Shown here piece by piece: positions 30,800 to 43,144 of a DNA stretch of 64,000 nucleotides (positions are counted from its first letter, which is position 1; each line of letters begins with the position of its first letter). Source of the stretch: Hydrangea macrophylla. Taxonomy: Eukaryota; Streptophyta; Magnoliopsida; Cornales; Hydrangeaceae. The notes under the pieces were generated by a model that was not told the DNA's origin, made no database searches, and saw nothing but the letters and a program-made list of their open reading frames with translations. The translations under genes were made by a program, and so were the position numbers. The DNA is taken from the NCBI GenBank assembly GCA_033977485.1, contig CM066983.1, forward strand, positions 63,908,010 to 63,972,009. Reading direction: 5' to 3'.

Positions 30800-31869
30800 T
30801 AGGCGGGCTTGCTTGGGTTGACCCTGAGTGTATGCTCTGTAGGATCCACCTTGAGGCGCTTGGCAATCCCTAGATACGTGGCCCTTATTTCCACAGTTAT
30901 AGTAGATGGTGTCCTCTCGGCTTATCCTTGGGGCTTGGTAGTCCCTGGACCTGTGTCCGGGTTTCTCACAACTGAAGCATCCATCGTTATTGGCTCCAAC
31001 GACAGCAGGTGATCCTCTTGGGGGTTGTGCTTAGGGTGCAACTGGTCGATTTTGAGGGAACGTGATCTATGGCTTCCTTTTGCCTGTCTAATTATGCTTA
31101 TTCCGTTGGAATCTCATTGGGGGTCTTGGTCCTTAGTTGCCTTGGTTATTTTTGAACGAGGATCAATTTCCAAAACGTGCCCATTCTCGACCATTGATTT
31201 CCTTGTGGCCGATTGCTATGCTTACCATGGCTTTGAAGGTCAGGCCTTGATTGCTGAGAGTCATGAGTGGAAGTGGCAGCGATAGGCCTTGGTGGTACTG
31301 TCCATTTTTCTTCTCCAGGGTATCAATCATGTGGCGGGCCAAGCCAGACAATTGTTCGAACTGTACTGTGTATTTCCTTATAGTTCAATTTCTCTGTGTG
31401 TGGTAGATAAACTCCCTCTCTTTCTTGTTCCTCTCTATTTGCGAAAAATAATTCTCCAGGAACAACTCTTAAATGTAAGCCAAGGCCTTCTTCTTAGTGC
31501 CGCTTCTCCTACCGTTGCTTTCTCCGATTCCCACCAGTCGATGCTTCTCGATCTCCGTAAATCCCAGTGTGTCGAAGATCGACTCCATTTCTTGGAGCCA
31601 CTATTCTACACGCCATAGCTCGGCATCTCCGTCAAACTTCTCAGGATGAAAATGATGAAAATGCTCTACCACTCTATCCTCTACAGGTCTTGGAGGAGGT
31701 ACGAAGCAGTTCTCATTACTCACGTTATTGTTGTCGTTGTTGTTGATGCGTTCTAGTCTCTGCACAAAGGCATCAAATAGACCAGTAGGATCAGCGACTG
31801 TGGTACTAGGGGTACATCTTCAATTTACCCAACAGGATTGTTGCGGGTATTCCTATTTCTCCCTGCCAT
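30800..31869 (-). pseudogene. Ty3/gypsy gag with two CCHC knuckles (decayed)
   Basis: The frame starts at an ATG at 31869 (MAGRNRNTRNN). It includes QFEQLSGLARHMIDTLEKK near 31330 and two zinc knuckles, CFSCEKPGHRSRDY and CGNKGHVSRDC (30860-30990). Several frameshifts and stops occur. Downstream, on the same strand, it passes into protease and RT. Confidence 0.85.
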
Positions 31870-32236
31870 AGTGATCTGTGTGCTGGTTTACCTACATAGA
31901 CATATATTGGTTACCACTAGTATACGTGTGCACATCTACAAGTTATTACCGAAACATGTATGTCGAGATATAAAATTTAACATAATAGCAAAAATAATAT
32001 AACTAGAAACATCAAGATCATTGGACCACAGCATATACCAAAAGGTAGCTTTCATTAATAGTTTAGAGGTTACAGGGCCGATTTACAACATCTAGGATGC
32101 AGGGATTGCAAAATGGGAATATTACCCTAACATATGCATCTTACAAAAGACAGGGTTACTAACTCGAGTTAATACACATATAAACATAAAATTGGGCTAC
32201 TCTCCCATCCTAATACATCATTCCTAATAATTATAA
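31870..32236 (-). other. Leader of the chromovirus, truncated
   Basis: Non-coding sequence lies upstream of gag. It ends abruptly near 32236 against a plus-strand gypsy RT. The 5' LTR and primer-binding site of this element are missing. Confidence 0.6.
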
Positions 32237-32239
32237 CTT

Positions 32240-33785
32240 GCGAGCCCAAGTTATACTTGAAAGTGACTTATTTGATCAACTTCGTGGAGCACAAGTATTT
32301 TCCAAGATAGACTTGAGATTGGGCTATCATCAATTGAAAGTGAAAGATGAAGATGTAGAGAATACAGCCTTCAGAACATGCTATGGACATTATGAATTCT
32401 TAGTTATGCCATTTGGAGTTATAAATGCACCAGCTGCGTTTATGGATCTTATGAATCGAGTATTCAAGGATTACTTAGATGACTTTGTAATTGTATTCAT
32501 CGACGACATTCTTATCTACTCACTGAGTGAAATAGAACACGATAACCACTTGAGGTTGATACTTCAGAGACTGCGAGAGAAGCAACTATTTGGTAAATTT
32601 AAGAAGTACGAATTTTAGCTACCTAGCATTACTTTTCTTGGTTACGTGATTAACAAGAATGGAGTTTCAGTTGATCCTCACAAAGTAGAAGTTGTATCTA
32701 ATTGGCAGAGGCTGACATTCGTATCTGAAATTCAGAGTTTCTTAGGTTTAGCTGGGTACTACTGCAGATTCATAGAAAATTTTTCAAAGATTTCATTGCC
32801 GATGACAAAGTTGATGAGGAATAGTGTTACTTTTGAGTGGAGTTCAGAATGTGAAGATAGTTTTCAAGAATTGAAGTCACGATTGACAAGCGCACCTATC
32901 CTAACAATACCATCGGGAACTGAAGGGTTTGTGATCTACAGTGATGTGTCGCATCAAGGGTTGGGGTGTGTGCTCATGCAAGGTGGCAAGGTGATTGCCT
33001 ATGCTTCAAGACAGTTGAAGACACACGAGGTTAACTATCCAACTCACGACCTTGAATTGGCTGCAATTATCTATGCTTTGAATATTTGGAGACATTACTT
33101 GTACGGGGAGAAATATGAGATCTTCATAGACCACAAGAGCTTGAAATACCTGTTCACACAACGAGACTTGAACATGAGACAGAAGAGATGGTTAGAGTTG
33201 ATGAAAGATTACGATCTTTCAATAGAGTATCATTCGGGAAAGGCTAATGTAGTAGCCGATGCAGTAAGCCGAAAGATGCCGAGGAACTTAGCCGACGAGC
33301 TAACTAGTCAAAAGTAATTGATCAGAGACATGGAACATTTAGAGTTGGATGTGATTTCAGAGACTAGTGGTGGCTTAATGATGGCGATCATAGCACAACC
33401 AGATATTATTGATGAAATCAAGAGGGAACAATTTCACGATGTTTACCTGTGCAAAATGATAGACGAGTTACCTTTGGGAAAGCGACCTGGTTTTGTATTA
33501 GAACAAGGAACGTTAAAACTTCAAAATCAGTTGTGTGTGCCGAATGTGAAAGGCTTGAAAGGGAGGATGCTAGAGGAAGCACATAGTACTAGATATTCAG
33601 TACACCCAGGAAGTAATAAAATGTATAGGAACTTGCAAGAAAACTTTTGGTGGAAAGGTATGAAGCGGGAAGTTGCTAAGTATGTTTCAGAGTGTTCAGC
33701 ATGTTAGCAAGTCAAAGTAGAAAGACATGTACCTACGGGGTTATTACAGTCATTGCCTGTGTCAGAGTGGAAATGGGATGAGATC
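32240..33785 (+). pseudogene. Ty3/gypsy RT, RNase H and integrase N-terminus (single frame, three stops)
   Basis: A single plus-strand frame begins inside RT at [17 protein letters not shown] and continues through [12 protein letters not shown] (catalytic FIDD) to [15 protein letters not shown]. RNase H follows ([46 protein letters not shown], with D, E and D residues in place). An HHCC integrase domain (about 33575-33705) is next. Stops at 32616-32618, 33315-33317 and 33705-33707 lie in the same frame, and no frameshift is seen. The frame stops being recognisable at SEWKWDEIT, where the remainder of integrase is deleted up to the polypurine tract. The 5' half is also missing. Confidence 0.9.
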
Positions 33786-33871
33786 ACGAATGAGAAAGTG
33801 AGGAATAAATGTAGAATGAGTATCCGCACCTGTTCGACGTATGAGGTATAAGTTTGGGGACAAACTTCCTT

Positions 33872-33886
33872 TTTAGAGGGGAGAGT
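33872..33886 (+). other. Polypurine tract of the plus-strand gypsy element
   Basis: TTTAGAGGGGAGAGT lies directly before the LTR start. The region from about 33850 is nearly identical to the LARD polypurine region at 2311-2345. Confidence 0.88.
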
Positions 33887-36039
33887 TGTCACAGCCGTCC
33901 CAAAATTTTATAAGTTTTATCATGCATATTTGGAATTGTGAGTTTATCAATGTTAGTTGATAATGGTGTTGAGGTTGACTGTAAGTCAACGGTAAACTAT
34001 CAGTAGGACACGGGAATTTGGTAAGCAAGATTGCATTGGCATGAATAAATAGCATTATGTGAGCTAAATGTTATTTGACTTCTGGTATTTTTGTTGAATG
34101 GTAAATTTACCTATGTAGCATAAATTCTAGTAATCTTATTACTGTTAGATATCATTTTAAGAACTATGGTGAGAACGTGAGTGTCACGCTATATAAAAGG
34201 TAGGATATGTACAGATTTCACAGAATTTGATTTTCAGACGTAGTTTTAGATCCAAACATAGTCGAAAACTTTTGTAATTTGTAGTTTTCACTTGTAAAGT
34301 TATAAAATAGACGTGCACGACATTTTAGGAGTTAATTAGAAGTTTTGGAAACTCCCGGGGAGGTAAACGTTATTTCAAGAGCGATTGTCTATAATATAGG
34401 AGGGCTAAAATTTCATTTTTTAGTAAAACTCATAAAATGTCTTGAGAGAGAAGAGAGAAAGGGAGATTGTTGCCATGGGCTTTGCGACGACGATCGGGGA
34501 CCTTTCGTCCGTCTGAATTTCACCAAAGTTCATATTTGAACTCCCTAAGGTAAGGGCTACGTATTGACAGTCTTTAGGCCACGTTTGGCTAAGTTTTTAT
34601 GAATTTCTAAATCTAAGAATTTGGAAAAAAAAAATGCATGTAAACTTGTAGGTTTCACGTAGGATCGGAGATTTGGCTTTTAATCGGGCTTCTAGTCGTT
34701 CCCTCAAAGCTATACGACGATAGCTCGAGGTATGAATTTCTAGCCTATGTTATATAGGTGAAATGCATGTTTTATATTTCGACGACAAAATTGTGATCCG
34801 GACGAAATTCATGTGTTAATCTTAGGCCCGTTAATCATGCACACGCTTAAATGTGAAAAGCATGTCTACTTTTACGCGATCATGTTGAGTTGTTTATGTG
34901 GATCAAGAAGGGGGAGACTTATACAAATTCATGCCAGAGTAAGCTTCTCGATGTTTGAGAATTTTAGTAGCGATGGCTACTATGCATGGTTTAAGGCTTT
35001 GACTTGCCAGGGCACCTAGGGGATGTACTGGTTGTAGGCTTGGACTAGCTATTGACATCGCGGTTTAAGGCTTGGACTTGCCGCTACCGGATGAAGGCGT
35101 ATTTTTCTCCCTTGAGACTAATTATGTGATTATGAGATTAAAGCATGTTTTGTCATATATGCATACGTTAGAAATTGTGCACTCAGCATATAGCTGAGCA
35201 GTGAAGTATTACTCCATTGCAGGTGAAAAGAAGAAAGGGAAAAAGAAGTGTGATGAGTGAGGCCGAGGAGTGCCGGGGATCCTCTTGTATATGTTTTTAC
35301 TTTCTATTCCAAGCCTTGTAATAGTGAGCGTTTGAATAGCTAGAACTATGTAATTGACTTGGAAGGCGTATTATGGTTTTATGGTGTTGTAATAAGTACT
35401 AAAACTCTTTTAGTTATGTTGTAATGGATCCGAACCCATGGATTCGTATTTTGACTGCTTGACCTGTTAATTTTGAAGTTTAAAGGAAAATGGATAGAGT
35501 TTTGTGAATTGCGCCAAACAAGCCCTAGCTTGTTCTGGTATTGTTTCTGTTCTTGGATTAGTAATGTCTAAACTTTGGTTATGATAGCATGTTATAGCTT
35601 GTGAAGTTTGAAATTGTATGCACGATTGGAGTGGGGTTTTATGTAATGATTGTTTGATGCCTTAGGCAAAATTCTGCAGCATGTTGCAGGATTCTGCTAA
35701 ATGGTTATTCGATCGGTCGAAGGGGGTCGTTCGACCGGTCGAAATGGCCCCTACTAGAATTCTTTTTCTATACTTTCCGAAAATTTTCAAAAGGTTTTGA
35801 TTGGTTCTTAGGGTGCCTTTGGGACCCCTTTCAACATAAAATCACTCGTTTCAAAATATAATAGAGTTTTCAAATTTATACGGATTTTACAACTCGGAAG
35901 GTATCGTTTCCAAAAGTTTTTACACTCAAAGTTGTTTTTAAGTTCTTTTTCCACTGCGTATGGTTATTTAAAGATTTAGATGAGCCTTAGTGGCATGCCA
36001 CGTTTCCTATTTCTACGTGTAGTGGGATGGGTTGTGACA
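33887..36039 (+). mobile_element. 3' LTR of the plus-strand gypsy element, 2153 bp
   Basis: It starts TGTCACAGCCGTCCC and ends GGGATGGGTTGTGACA. It matches the LARD LTR (9047-11180) in termini, in a CTCAGC-ATAT-GCTGAG hairpin (35181-35198) and in a palindrome pair (35708-35743). It also has GGCTTGGACTTGCC repeats near 34980-35090. It is the LTR of the likely autonomous relative of the LARD. Confidence 0.9.
35708..35743. repeat. Palindrome pair TTCGATCGGTCGAA / TTCGACCGGTCGAA
   Basis: Two 14-bp palindromes at 35708-35721 and 35730-35743 have the same 22-bp spacing as the LARD pair. The first has one C-to-T change that breaks exact symmetry. Confidence 0.9.
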
Positions 36040-36261
36040 TATAGGTGCACAAATATTATCACCTATTTAGGTCTAATGTAATTTATGTCACTTACATAGT
36101 TAGTCATATAACATTTGGGTACATTACCCTATCTAATTCATAATTAGTTAAAAGTGACTCTCCTATATGCGTTAGTTCCAATCTCTTAACTATGACTGTC
36201 ATTGAGAATATTATTGTCTTTTATGTCATCCTTAATGACTGGTCTTTCATGTAGTTTTATA
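36040..36261. other. Unassigned AT-rich spacer
   Basis: No gene, RNA or repeat is recognised between the gypsy LTR and the hAT element. Confidence 0.5.
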
Positions 36262-36269
36262 TTCAAAAG

Positions 36270-37110
36270 TAGGGGTGATATCGGTCGGTTTGGTCGGTGT
36301 TTCCCTTGGTATCATCACCGAACTGACCATGTCGGTTTTACACAGAGGAACACCGATTTCGGCCAAAATAAAATACACACTATTCAACACCGTCCAGTTG
36401 TGTCGGTTTCGGATTTTATTGGTCGGCAGAAGTATGAAATCCAGATGTAGCATCAATTTGGTGAAGCATATCGTAATCACAAATCCATGTTTGATTTCTG
36501 AAATCACATATCCATCTTAAAAAGAAATCACAAATCTATCTCAAAATCACATATTGATTTGAGATAACAAACCATTTCAAGCAATCTCAGAAAATATAAA
36601 TAATGGAGGAATAGAGCTTTAGGAGAGAAAATGGCGGCAACTCCGGTGAGACAGAGAGAGTGTATGCAGATGAGATGAGAGTGATGGAGAGAAAGAGTGG
36701 GAAAAGAGGGAAAATAAGGGTTAGTGGATTAGTTGATCTCTTATTTATTGTTTATATTTTATTAGTATCTTTACTCAAAGCCTTCACAAAGTTGACAATG
36801 TCTGAAAAATGCCTATGGTTCTACAAAAGCAAACCAGTAAATTCATAATGACATGTCAATTCATTTGTTACTCAATATTAGTAGTACTTTTTTCAATGCC
36901 AAAAAGCAAGTGAACTTCAACCTTTGACCGGTCGGTGTTCGGTCGGTAGCGGTGCATTGTTCAGTAAAGTCGAATGCCGAACCGAATATTGATTTTGAAA
37001 AAATAGAAAACCATAGACCGACTATCATAGGTACAAAACCAGCCTAAACCGGTGAAGTCGGTCAGCTCCAGTCGGCTAGCTCGGTTTTTCGGTGATTTTG
37101 AATACCCCTA
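36270..37110. mobile_element. Non-autonomous hAT element, 841 bp, 8-bp TSD TTCAAAAG
   Basis: The termini TAGGGGTG and ATACCCCTA form short hAT-type inverted repeats. TTCAAAAG at 36262-36269 is repeated exactly at 37111-37118, and 8-bp duplications are diagnostic of hAT. Subterminal regions are full of CGGTCGGT and ACCGACC-type motifs, on both sides. No transposase frame is present. Confidence 0.92.
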
Positions 37111-37118
37111 TTCAAAAG

Positions 37119-37640
37119 GCTCATTAACTTAAGTCACTTTGGTGACAACCAAATTAATACACCATATGAAAATAAAAGGACAATGTTATGCGCACTACAT
37201 TGATTACTAAATGCATTCTATGGACTGCATTGAATGCATGAAATGCATGGTATGACAGGTTGTCATAGTGGTATCATGGAGTGCATTGGTTGATTTTTGG
37301 GATGCAAATAGTAATTCCCAAATAAAACTAACAATATTCTCTAACCTTTTTATCAAAGTTGTAATTTACGGGGGCTTCGGCCATAGCTCCCTCAAATAAA
37401 GCTCTTCCAAGCTAAAACTCGTGCTACTTTTCTTTAATTCATTAGGTCTTTTTTATGCCTAAACAACTTCAAATTGCTATAACTTTTATTCTACAAGTCC
37501 AGTTTGTGTGTGTGTGTGTGTGTGTAGAATTTGATATTTTAGAATCAGTAAAATGATATCTATTTAACGAGATCAACATTGACCATGAAATACTAGAAAA
37601 AAAAAACTAAAAACTAAGCAAATATAAAAAATTGTGTGTT
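37119..37640. other. Spacer with a GT microsatellite
   Basis: There is no gene. A (GT) run at about 37506-37525 is the only distinct structure. Confidence 0.5.
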
Positions 37641-38460
37641 TTTTTTAGCATAAATATAACAAAAGCATATTTCTTTCATAAAATTGGCATCATTGTGCAT
37701 AGATCTCGAAAAAAAAAACAGAGAATAAAAAAAATATTCAAAAAGCCTAAGAATTAAGAAAGATATTGCTGTTAATATAAACAGATAATGTTATCTGTTT
37801 GTAGATATATACGACATATAATAGTATATGTTAGACAGATAAGATCTCAAAATCAGGCTGTAACGTATATTTTTTTGTCAAATTTTCAGGCCATTGCGTA
37901 GATCTCGAAGAAATACATGAAATACAAAAAAATAAATAAATCATCCCAAAAGGCCAAAAAATAAGAAAATTATTATTATTTAACTTAACATTATCTGTCA
38001 AAGCAGATATTATCAACTGTTTTGACAGATAAAATAAAAATAATGAGATTCCAAATTACTTTTCTTTGTAGAATTTTCAACTCCATTGCGTAGATCTCAC
38101 AGAAATACATGAATTAAAAAAAAAATAAAAAATAAAAAAAGCATAACTCAAAAAGGCTAAAAAAAATGAGAGAGTTATGGTTGTTTAAAGTTGAATCTGT
38201 CAAAATAGTTAATATCATTTATTTTGACAGATAAAATCAAAAAATGAGGTTCCAAATTACTTTTTTTTGTACAATTTTTAATTTCATTGCGTAGATCTCG
38301 AAGAAATACATAAAATAAAAAATAAAAAATAAAAATAATACTAACAAAAAAGGCATTACTCAAAAAAAAAAAAAAAAAAACAAGTGAGTTATGGTAATTT
38401 AAAGTTGATATATAATATTAATGTTATCTGCCAAAACAAATAATATTATATATAAATCAA
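37640..38460. repeat. Tandem repeat of about 195 bp, four units
   Basis: The phrase CATTG(C/T)G(T/C)(A)TAGATCTCG recurs near 37697, 37896, 38088 and 38289, giving spacings of 199, 192 and 201 bp. Each unit also has an ATCTGT..ACAGAT inverted repeat (for example TTGACAGATAAAAT) and a long A-rich tract. This is satellite-like but short. Confidence 0.85.
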
Positions 38461-38681
38461 ATAAATTAAGTCAATTCAATATGTACAATTCCCAAACCTA
38501 AGTAATCATCCGTAAAAGGTTCAACTTAATTGTGTACCCTCGTAGTAGCCAATCTGTGAATCTATCCGTAAGGAATTTAGATTAAGTTGAGTATCTAATA
38601 CTCTTAAAACCATTTCAGCCGTATCATGAATTACTAGACCATTAATGTAATCCAAAAGAATTTGCAAGTACATTAAATATT

Positions 38682-38862
38682 GAGTAATTTTTTGTGATAA
38701 TTTTCATACAACTTTCTAAAAGATGTGTCTTATCTCTCTTATGTGATGTCACTCAGTGACATCACAGGAGAGAGATAGTGAGTGGTATCACAGGAGAGAG
38801 ATAGACACATTTTTTAGAGGTTGTGTGAAAGTTGTATGAAAGTTGTGCCCCAAGAATTACCC
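38682..38862. mobile_element. Mutator-type foldback MITE (GGGTAATNCTTGGGGCAC ends)
   Basis: The element is a near-complete inverted repeat containing CATACAACTTTC..GAAAGTTGTATG and AGAGAGATAGACACAT. The right end matches the TIR of the MITE at 48405-48578. No clear 9-bp duplication remains here. Confidence 0.75.
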
Positions 38863-38869
38863 ATATGAA

Positions 38870-39030
38870 AAGTGTAATGATACACACACAATTTTTACAA
38901 TTCCACACACAATAATCTTGGTCTTTGATTTTAGTAACTTTCATATGAGTCCCACGGCCTTACACTGGACTCACCAAAATCAAACCAGAATATGTGTGCT
39001 GTAGAATTATATGAATGTATCGTTTTTTAT
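38870..39030. mobile_element. Possible MITE related to 43487-43655
   Basis: AATGATACACACACAATTTT and CACACAATAATCTTGGTCTTTGA resemble the element at 43487, but the right end is unclear and no duplication was found. Confidence 0.4.
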
Positions 39031-39260
39031 ATGAAAATTGTTTTCCCAAACATATCATCAAGATAATACCTCAATTACTATAATTATAAAAGTTTTGTTA
39101 ACATGTGCCATATAAATAAGGGGAATAGTGTGAGTTTCAGTGTCCGGTGTGGGGTTCAGTGTTTGTCTCCCTTGTTTATTTATTTTTTTAGAAGCTTAAC
39201 ATATGCCCTAAGGGCACATATTAACAAAATCCTAATTATAATGTGGCATTTTTATTAATT

Positions 39261-39514
39261 CTCCGTCCCATTTTATGTGTCAATTTTTGGGATACCAACT
39301 TTTTAAAGGAACATAATGATTGCTTGAAATAAATGCAATTGTTTCAAAATTACCCCTACTTGCTTTTTTATTCCCTTTTACTTTTTGTTGGGTATTTCAA
39401 AAATCAGTAAGGATAAATTTGAAAAGTAGCTAAGAAATTATCATAGTAGACATTAGTTTTGGGACATCCAAAAAAAAAAAGAAAAAATAGACACATAAAA
39501 TAGGACTGAAGGAG
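39261..39514. mobile_element. Stowaway-type MITE
   Basis: The termini CTCCGTCCCATTTTATGTGTC and GACACATAAAATAGGACTGAAGGAG are the typical Stowaway inverted repeats. A TA follows the right end, but the left flank is AATT so the duplication is not perfect. Confidence 0.85.
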
Positions 39515-39876
39515 TACTATTTTGTTGTAATTTTTGTCTCTAATTGTGATGATTGATCATTATCCGTACACGTTAGAATTCGCAATGGCAAGTTTTTTTC
39601 ACACAGAGTGGTTTCGCAGTACAATAACACTACATACACCCACTAAATCACCCACCAAATCACCCTCAGGCCCCTCTAAGCAAAATTTTAAAAAAATTTG
39701 TGGGACCCACACCCAAATACACCCAAAATCCCTAAATTCTTTTCTTTTCCCTCCATTTCCCCTTTCCCCAAATCAGTCCCACAGCCCGTCCCCTCACGGC
39801 CCGTCGCTGCCTTGCCCGGACCATCGTCGGAGCACCGTCCATAGCAGGTCGCCGCCGACGGCTGCTTCTTGATAAG

Positions 39877-39910
<34 letters not shown>

Positions 39911-39959
39911 CCACACACACATCAAGAACTTGTAATTCACCGTTATATGTTAACTTTTC

Positions 39960-40985
39960 TACGAACCCACTTCACAACATTCAGAGTCTCCTGATTCTGT
40001 TTTCTACCACCACAAAGTTGTATGTGTCCATTTGTTCTGTTGCTTTTTTACTATATCTGAAATCAAAAAACAAGGGTTACTTAATAGACACTAGGAACAA
40101 AGTGAACTTAACAACTGAAAGAACACCAAAAGTCATGAAACTCTTTCTTTTTATATATGTTGTCTTCATAGGTACTTAGCTTAAATTCCATTTGACATAG
40201 TCCTTGTTGGTGTTAAAATTATGAAATTTTCAAACTAGCTTCAACCAAAAATGGGTCATCCTTGTTCAACAATCAAAAGAGAGAGAGAGAGGCAAAAAAA
40301 AAAAGGTAAGATTGGTTACACCATTAATGGCAAAACAATTTCTAGATCCAATGAACTATAATGAGAACACAAGAATAAGGCATCCAAGAATTATTATTAC
40401 TATATCTATTTATGCATCCATTGCTACAGAATGTTAGAGATCTCAACATATAGTCAATATTGAAACTAAGTTTTGCAACAATCTATCAATTCCTTGGTCG
40501 GAAGGTCCATATAAGCAACATACTACTCACAGAGTCTAACTTTAAGACTAGGAGTCTGATGATAATGGTTGAATAGAACAAGATAGGCCAACATTATTGA
40601 TTGAATTATGCAGAAATAAGAAAAGCACAATATTGGACCTAAAGCCAAATCAAGTTTAGTCTCTCGTTTGGCACAAAAACCAATAGCTGCATCGACATAT
40701 CCAATTTTGTAAATAAAAAAAAATTTTGAAACAAAAGCTTCAATGAAATTTATAAGATATGCTAAGCTGCCATATTTGTCAGAAATCATAAAAGCATTTG
40801 ATCAAATATTCAACAATCAGAAAAGAAAAGCAAACAACACATGGAAGTAACTTCATTTTTTTGTTTATGATTGGGAATGTTGGATTATGGTCCTGCTCTA
40901 ACCGAAAGCTGCATTACAAAATTTAACTGTTCAACAAACATTCAAAAACTGCATTAACAAGCCCAGATCATCAGAGCAGCAGATT

Positions 40986-41072
<87 letters not shown>

Positions 41073-41640
41073 AACACATACAAACAACATATGACAAACT
41101 AATTAGATCAAACTCTACAGCTGCTGTTGCTGACAATTAGAATTGAGCTCAATAACAAGCAATGTGTAAACATTTGAGTAAATGAAGAAGCAACAACCAA
41201 AAAAAAAAAAAAAAAAAACACCTTCAAACAAGTAAACAACAACTTATTGTTATAGGTATTAAAACTTGGAATAATTAAAGATCTAAAAATGGCATCAAAC
41301 AATATTCTCTCAACAACAAATAGTTAGAAGAAATTGCAATTTGACCTACATACTATTGATTCCCAAATGCATTCACTTACAAGGCACTCATCTATTTAAT
41401 TTTTTTTTTTATCAGTAAGAATTTTACCTAATAGCAGCAATTTACAAAAAGAAATATATAAGCTTGAAGGACTTTTTATGCTAAGCCCTTGCAAAAAATT
41501 GCTTGATGTTCTTACTTCTAAGGAAAAGTCGTTTTTTTTTCTCAGCTATTTTTTTTCCTCAGCAATTTTTTTTCAGGTTCCTAACAGAATGTAATGCAGA
41601 TACAAAGTTACTTCCATGGGAAATCCAATACCCTAGTGGA
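39960..41640. other. Interior of the Mutator-like element
   Basis: AT-rich sequence lies between the long TIRs and could contain captured host sequence, as in Pack-MULEs. I cannot identify a source gene. The longest open frame is 88 codons (minus, 40523-40789), hydrophobic in part, with no known motif. Confidence 0.4.
40988..41050. repeat. CA microsatellite followed by TA
   Basis: About 30 CA dinucleotides lead into a short (TA)n run. Confidence 0.98.
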
Positions 41641-41649
41641 CTCCATATT

Positions 41650-41686
<37 letters not shown>

Positions 41687-41740
41687 AAAAAAAGGAAAAA
41701 AGGCATAAAAAAAAACTCTCTAGCCACATACAAATCTTTC

Positions 41741-41779
<39 letters not shown>

Positions 41780-42082
41780 TACCAGGAAGCAGGCGTCAAC
41801 GATTGCTGTGGACGGCGCACCGGTGACGGTTCGGGCAAGGCGTCGGCTCGTGAGGGGAGGGGGGGGGGGGGGGGGTGTGGTTTCTCTGATTTGGGGGTGG
41901 GGGTGTATGGAGGGAAAAGGGATTTAGGGTGTATTTGGGTGTGGCTCCCACAAAAAATTTTAAAATTTTGCTTAGAGGGGCCTGAGGGTCATTTGGTGGG
42001 TGGTTTAGTGGGTGTATGTAGTGTTATTGTTCGCAGTATGGGACAAGTGACAATCAAATAGTTTTTGCCCTAAAATATATAA

Positions 42083-42578
42083 GGGTTAAATGCATTTTAT
42101 CACGGTAGTTAGACCTATTTTCACTTTATTCTTTGTAATTCAAAAATAGGCATTTTACCTTTTGTGGGTTTGGACTAAAGTGAAACTATTAAAATTTCTC
42201 TCAAAACTGGAGAAAATTTTAAAATATGCCAAAAATATTAATGCTTAATACACTTTGTGAAGTTAATTCTGTAGTAAATCCCCTATGCAGAGATAATGTT
42301 GTCATTTAACCCACCAATGCAGGACTAACTTTTAACAATTAATCTCTTTGTAGGGCTAATTTTTGGTTTAATTGCTTATGTAAGGTTAATTTTGGCACTT
42401 AAACTTTCATATATGGGGTTAATTTTAACACTGAATTCCCATGTGGGGTTATTTGGGGAGAAATTGTCGTAATTTCACTTTAGTCCAAAATCACAAAGGG
42501 GTTAAGCGTCCACTTTTGAACCACATGAGGTAAAATAAAAATAGGCCTAACCACAGAAGAGTAAAATGTAATTAACCC
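42083..42578. mobile_element. Foldback MITE (GGGTTAAATGCATTTTA ends), 496 bp
   Basis: Left GGGTTAAATGCATTTTA and right TAAAATGTAATTAACCC are inverted, with further inverted matches GACCTATTTT/AAATAGGCC and CTTTAGTCC/GGACTAAAG inward. A related element is at 45699-47240. The flanks do not give a clean duplication. Confidence 0.78.
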
Positions 42579-42892
42579 TATATATCATTCATGAGGTCTC
42601 AAAATATTGTAACTTAAAATTACTTTGGTTTTAAAATAAAGTGATATTCAAAGTTATAATATGTTGGGACTTAAGATCAAATTATAACATTTTAAAATTA
42701 AAATATAATTTTTTTTGACACTAAATTAAACTGTATGATTCAACCAATACCACTTTAACAATATCATTGAAGGTCCCATTACCATTGTTTGCCGTAGTGT
42801 TGGCCACTTGGGAGAATAACAGAAAAATGTAATCAAAGTAATGATTAAAATGTATATTTTCTTATTTTACATGTCAAGCCTTCTTTTTTGTA

Positions 42893-43144
42893 CTCTCTCC
42901 GTCCCATTTTGAGAGTCTATTTTTGGAAACTCAACTTATTAAGGGGACAAAAAGAATTTACACCTACTTTCCACAATTGCCCCTAATCATTACAACAACT
43001 TTTTTAGTTTTGTCGTGGTGTAGATTTCAAGGAGGGATAATTTTAGAAAGTAAGTAAAAATTGTACATCAATTTTAGGAAAGTGGACACTATTTTAGGAC
43101 ATCCCAAAATAAAATAATAGACTCTCAAAATAGGACAGAGGGAG
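42893..43144. mobile_element. Stowaway-type MITE with TA duplication
   Basis: The termini CTCTCTCCGTCCCATTTTGA and ATAGGACAGAGGGAG are flanked by TA at 42891-42892 and 43145-43146. Confidence 0.92.

Larger units (their letters stand above)
39622..42029. mobile_element. Non-autonomous Mutator-like element, 2408 bp, 9-bp TSD TTCGCAGTA
   Basis: Terminal inverted repeats of roughly 300 bp begin CAATAACACTACATACACCC on both sides. They are flanked by TTCGCAGTA at 39613-39621 and 42030-42038. Both arms run through the same features: a CCTCTAAGCAAAATTTTAAAA segment, a GC-rich stretch near the arm end and a long CT/GA run. There is no transposase frame. The interior (about 39960-41640) has a long CA microsatellite and an 88-codon minus-strand open frame (40523-40789) that I do not recognise. 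Confidence 0.92.

Noticed and set aside
39534..39918. 112-codon Pro/Ser-rich frame in the Mutator-like element TIR
   Set aside because: It crosses the element boundary and its duplication, so it cannot be an original gene. The mirrored TIR does not keep the same frame.
40954..41136. 60-codon Cys/Val repeat frame
   Set aside because: It is the CA microsatellite read on the minus strand.
41503..42061. RERERE-type open frames
   Set aside because: They are translations of (GA)n and poly-G tracts in the right TIR.
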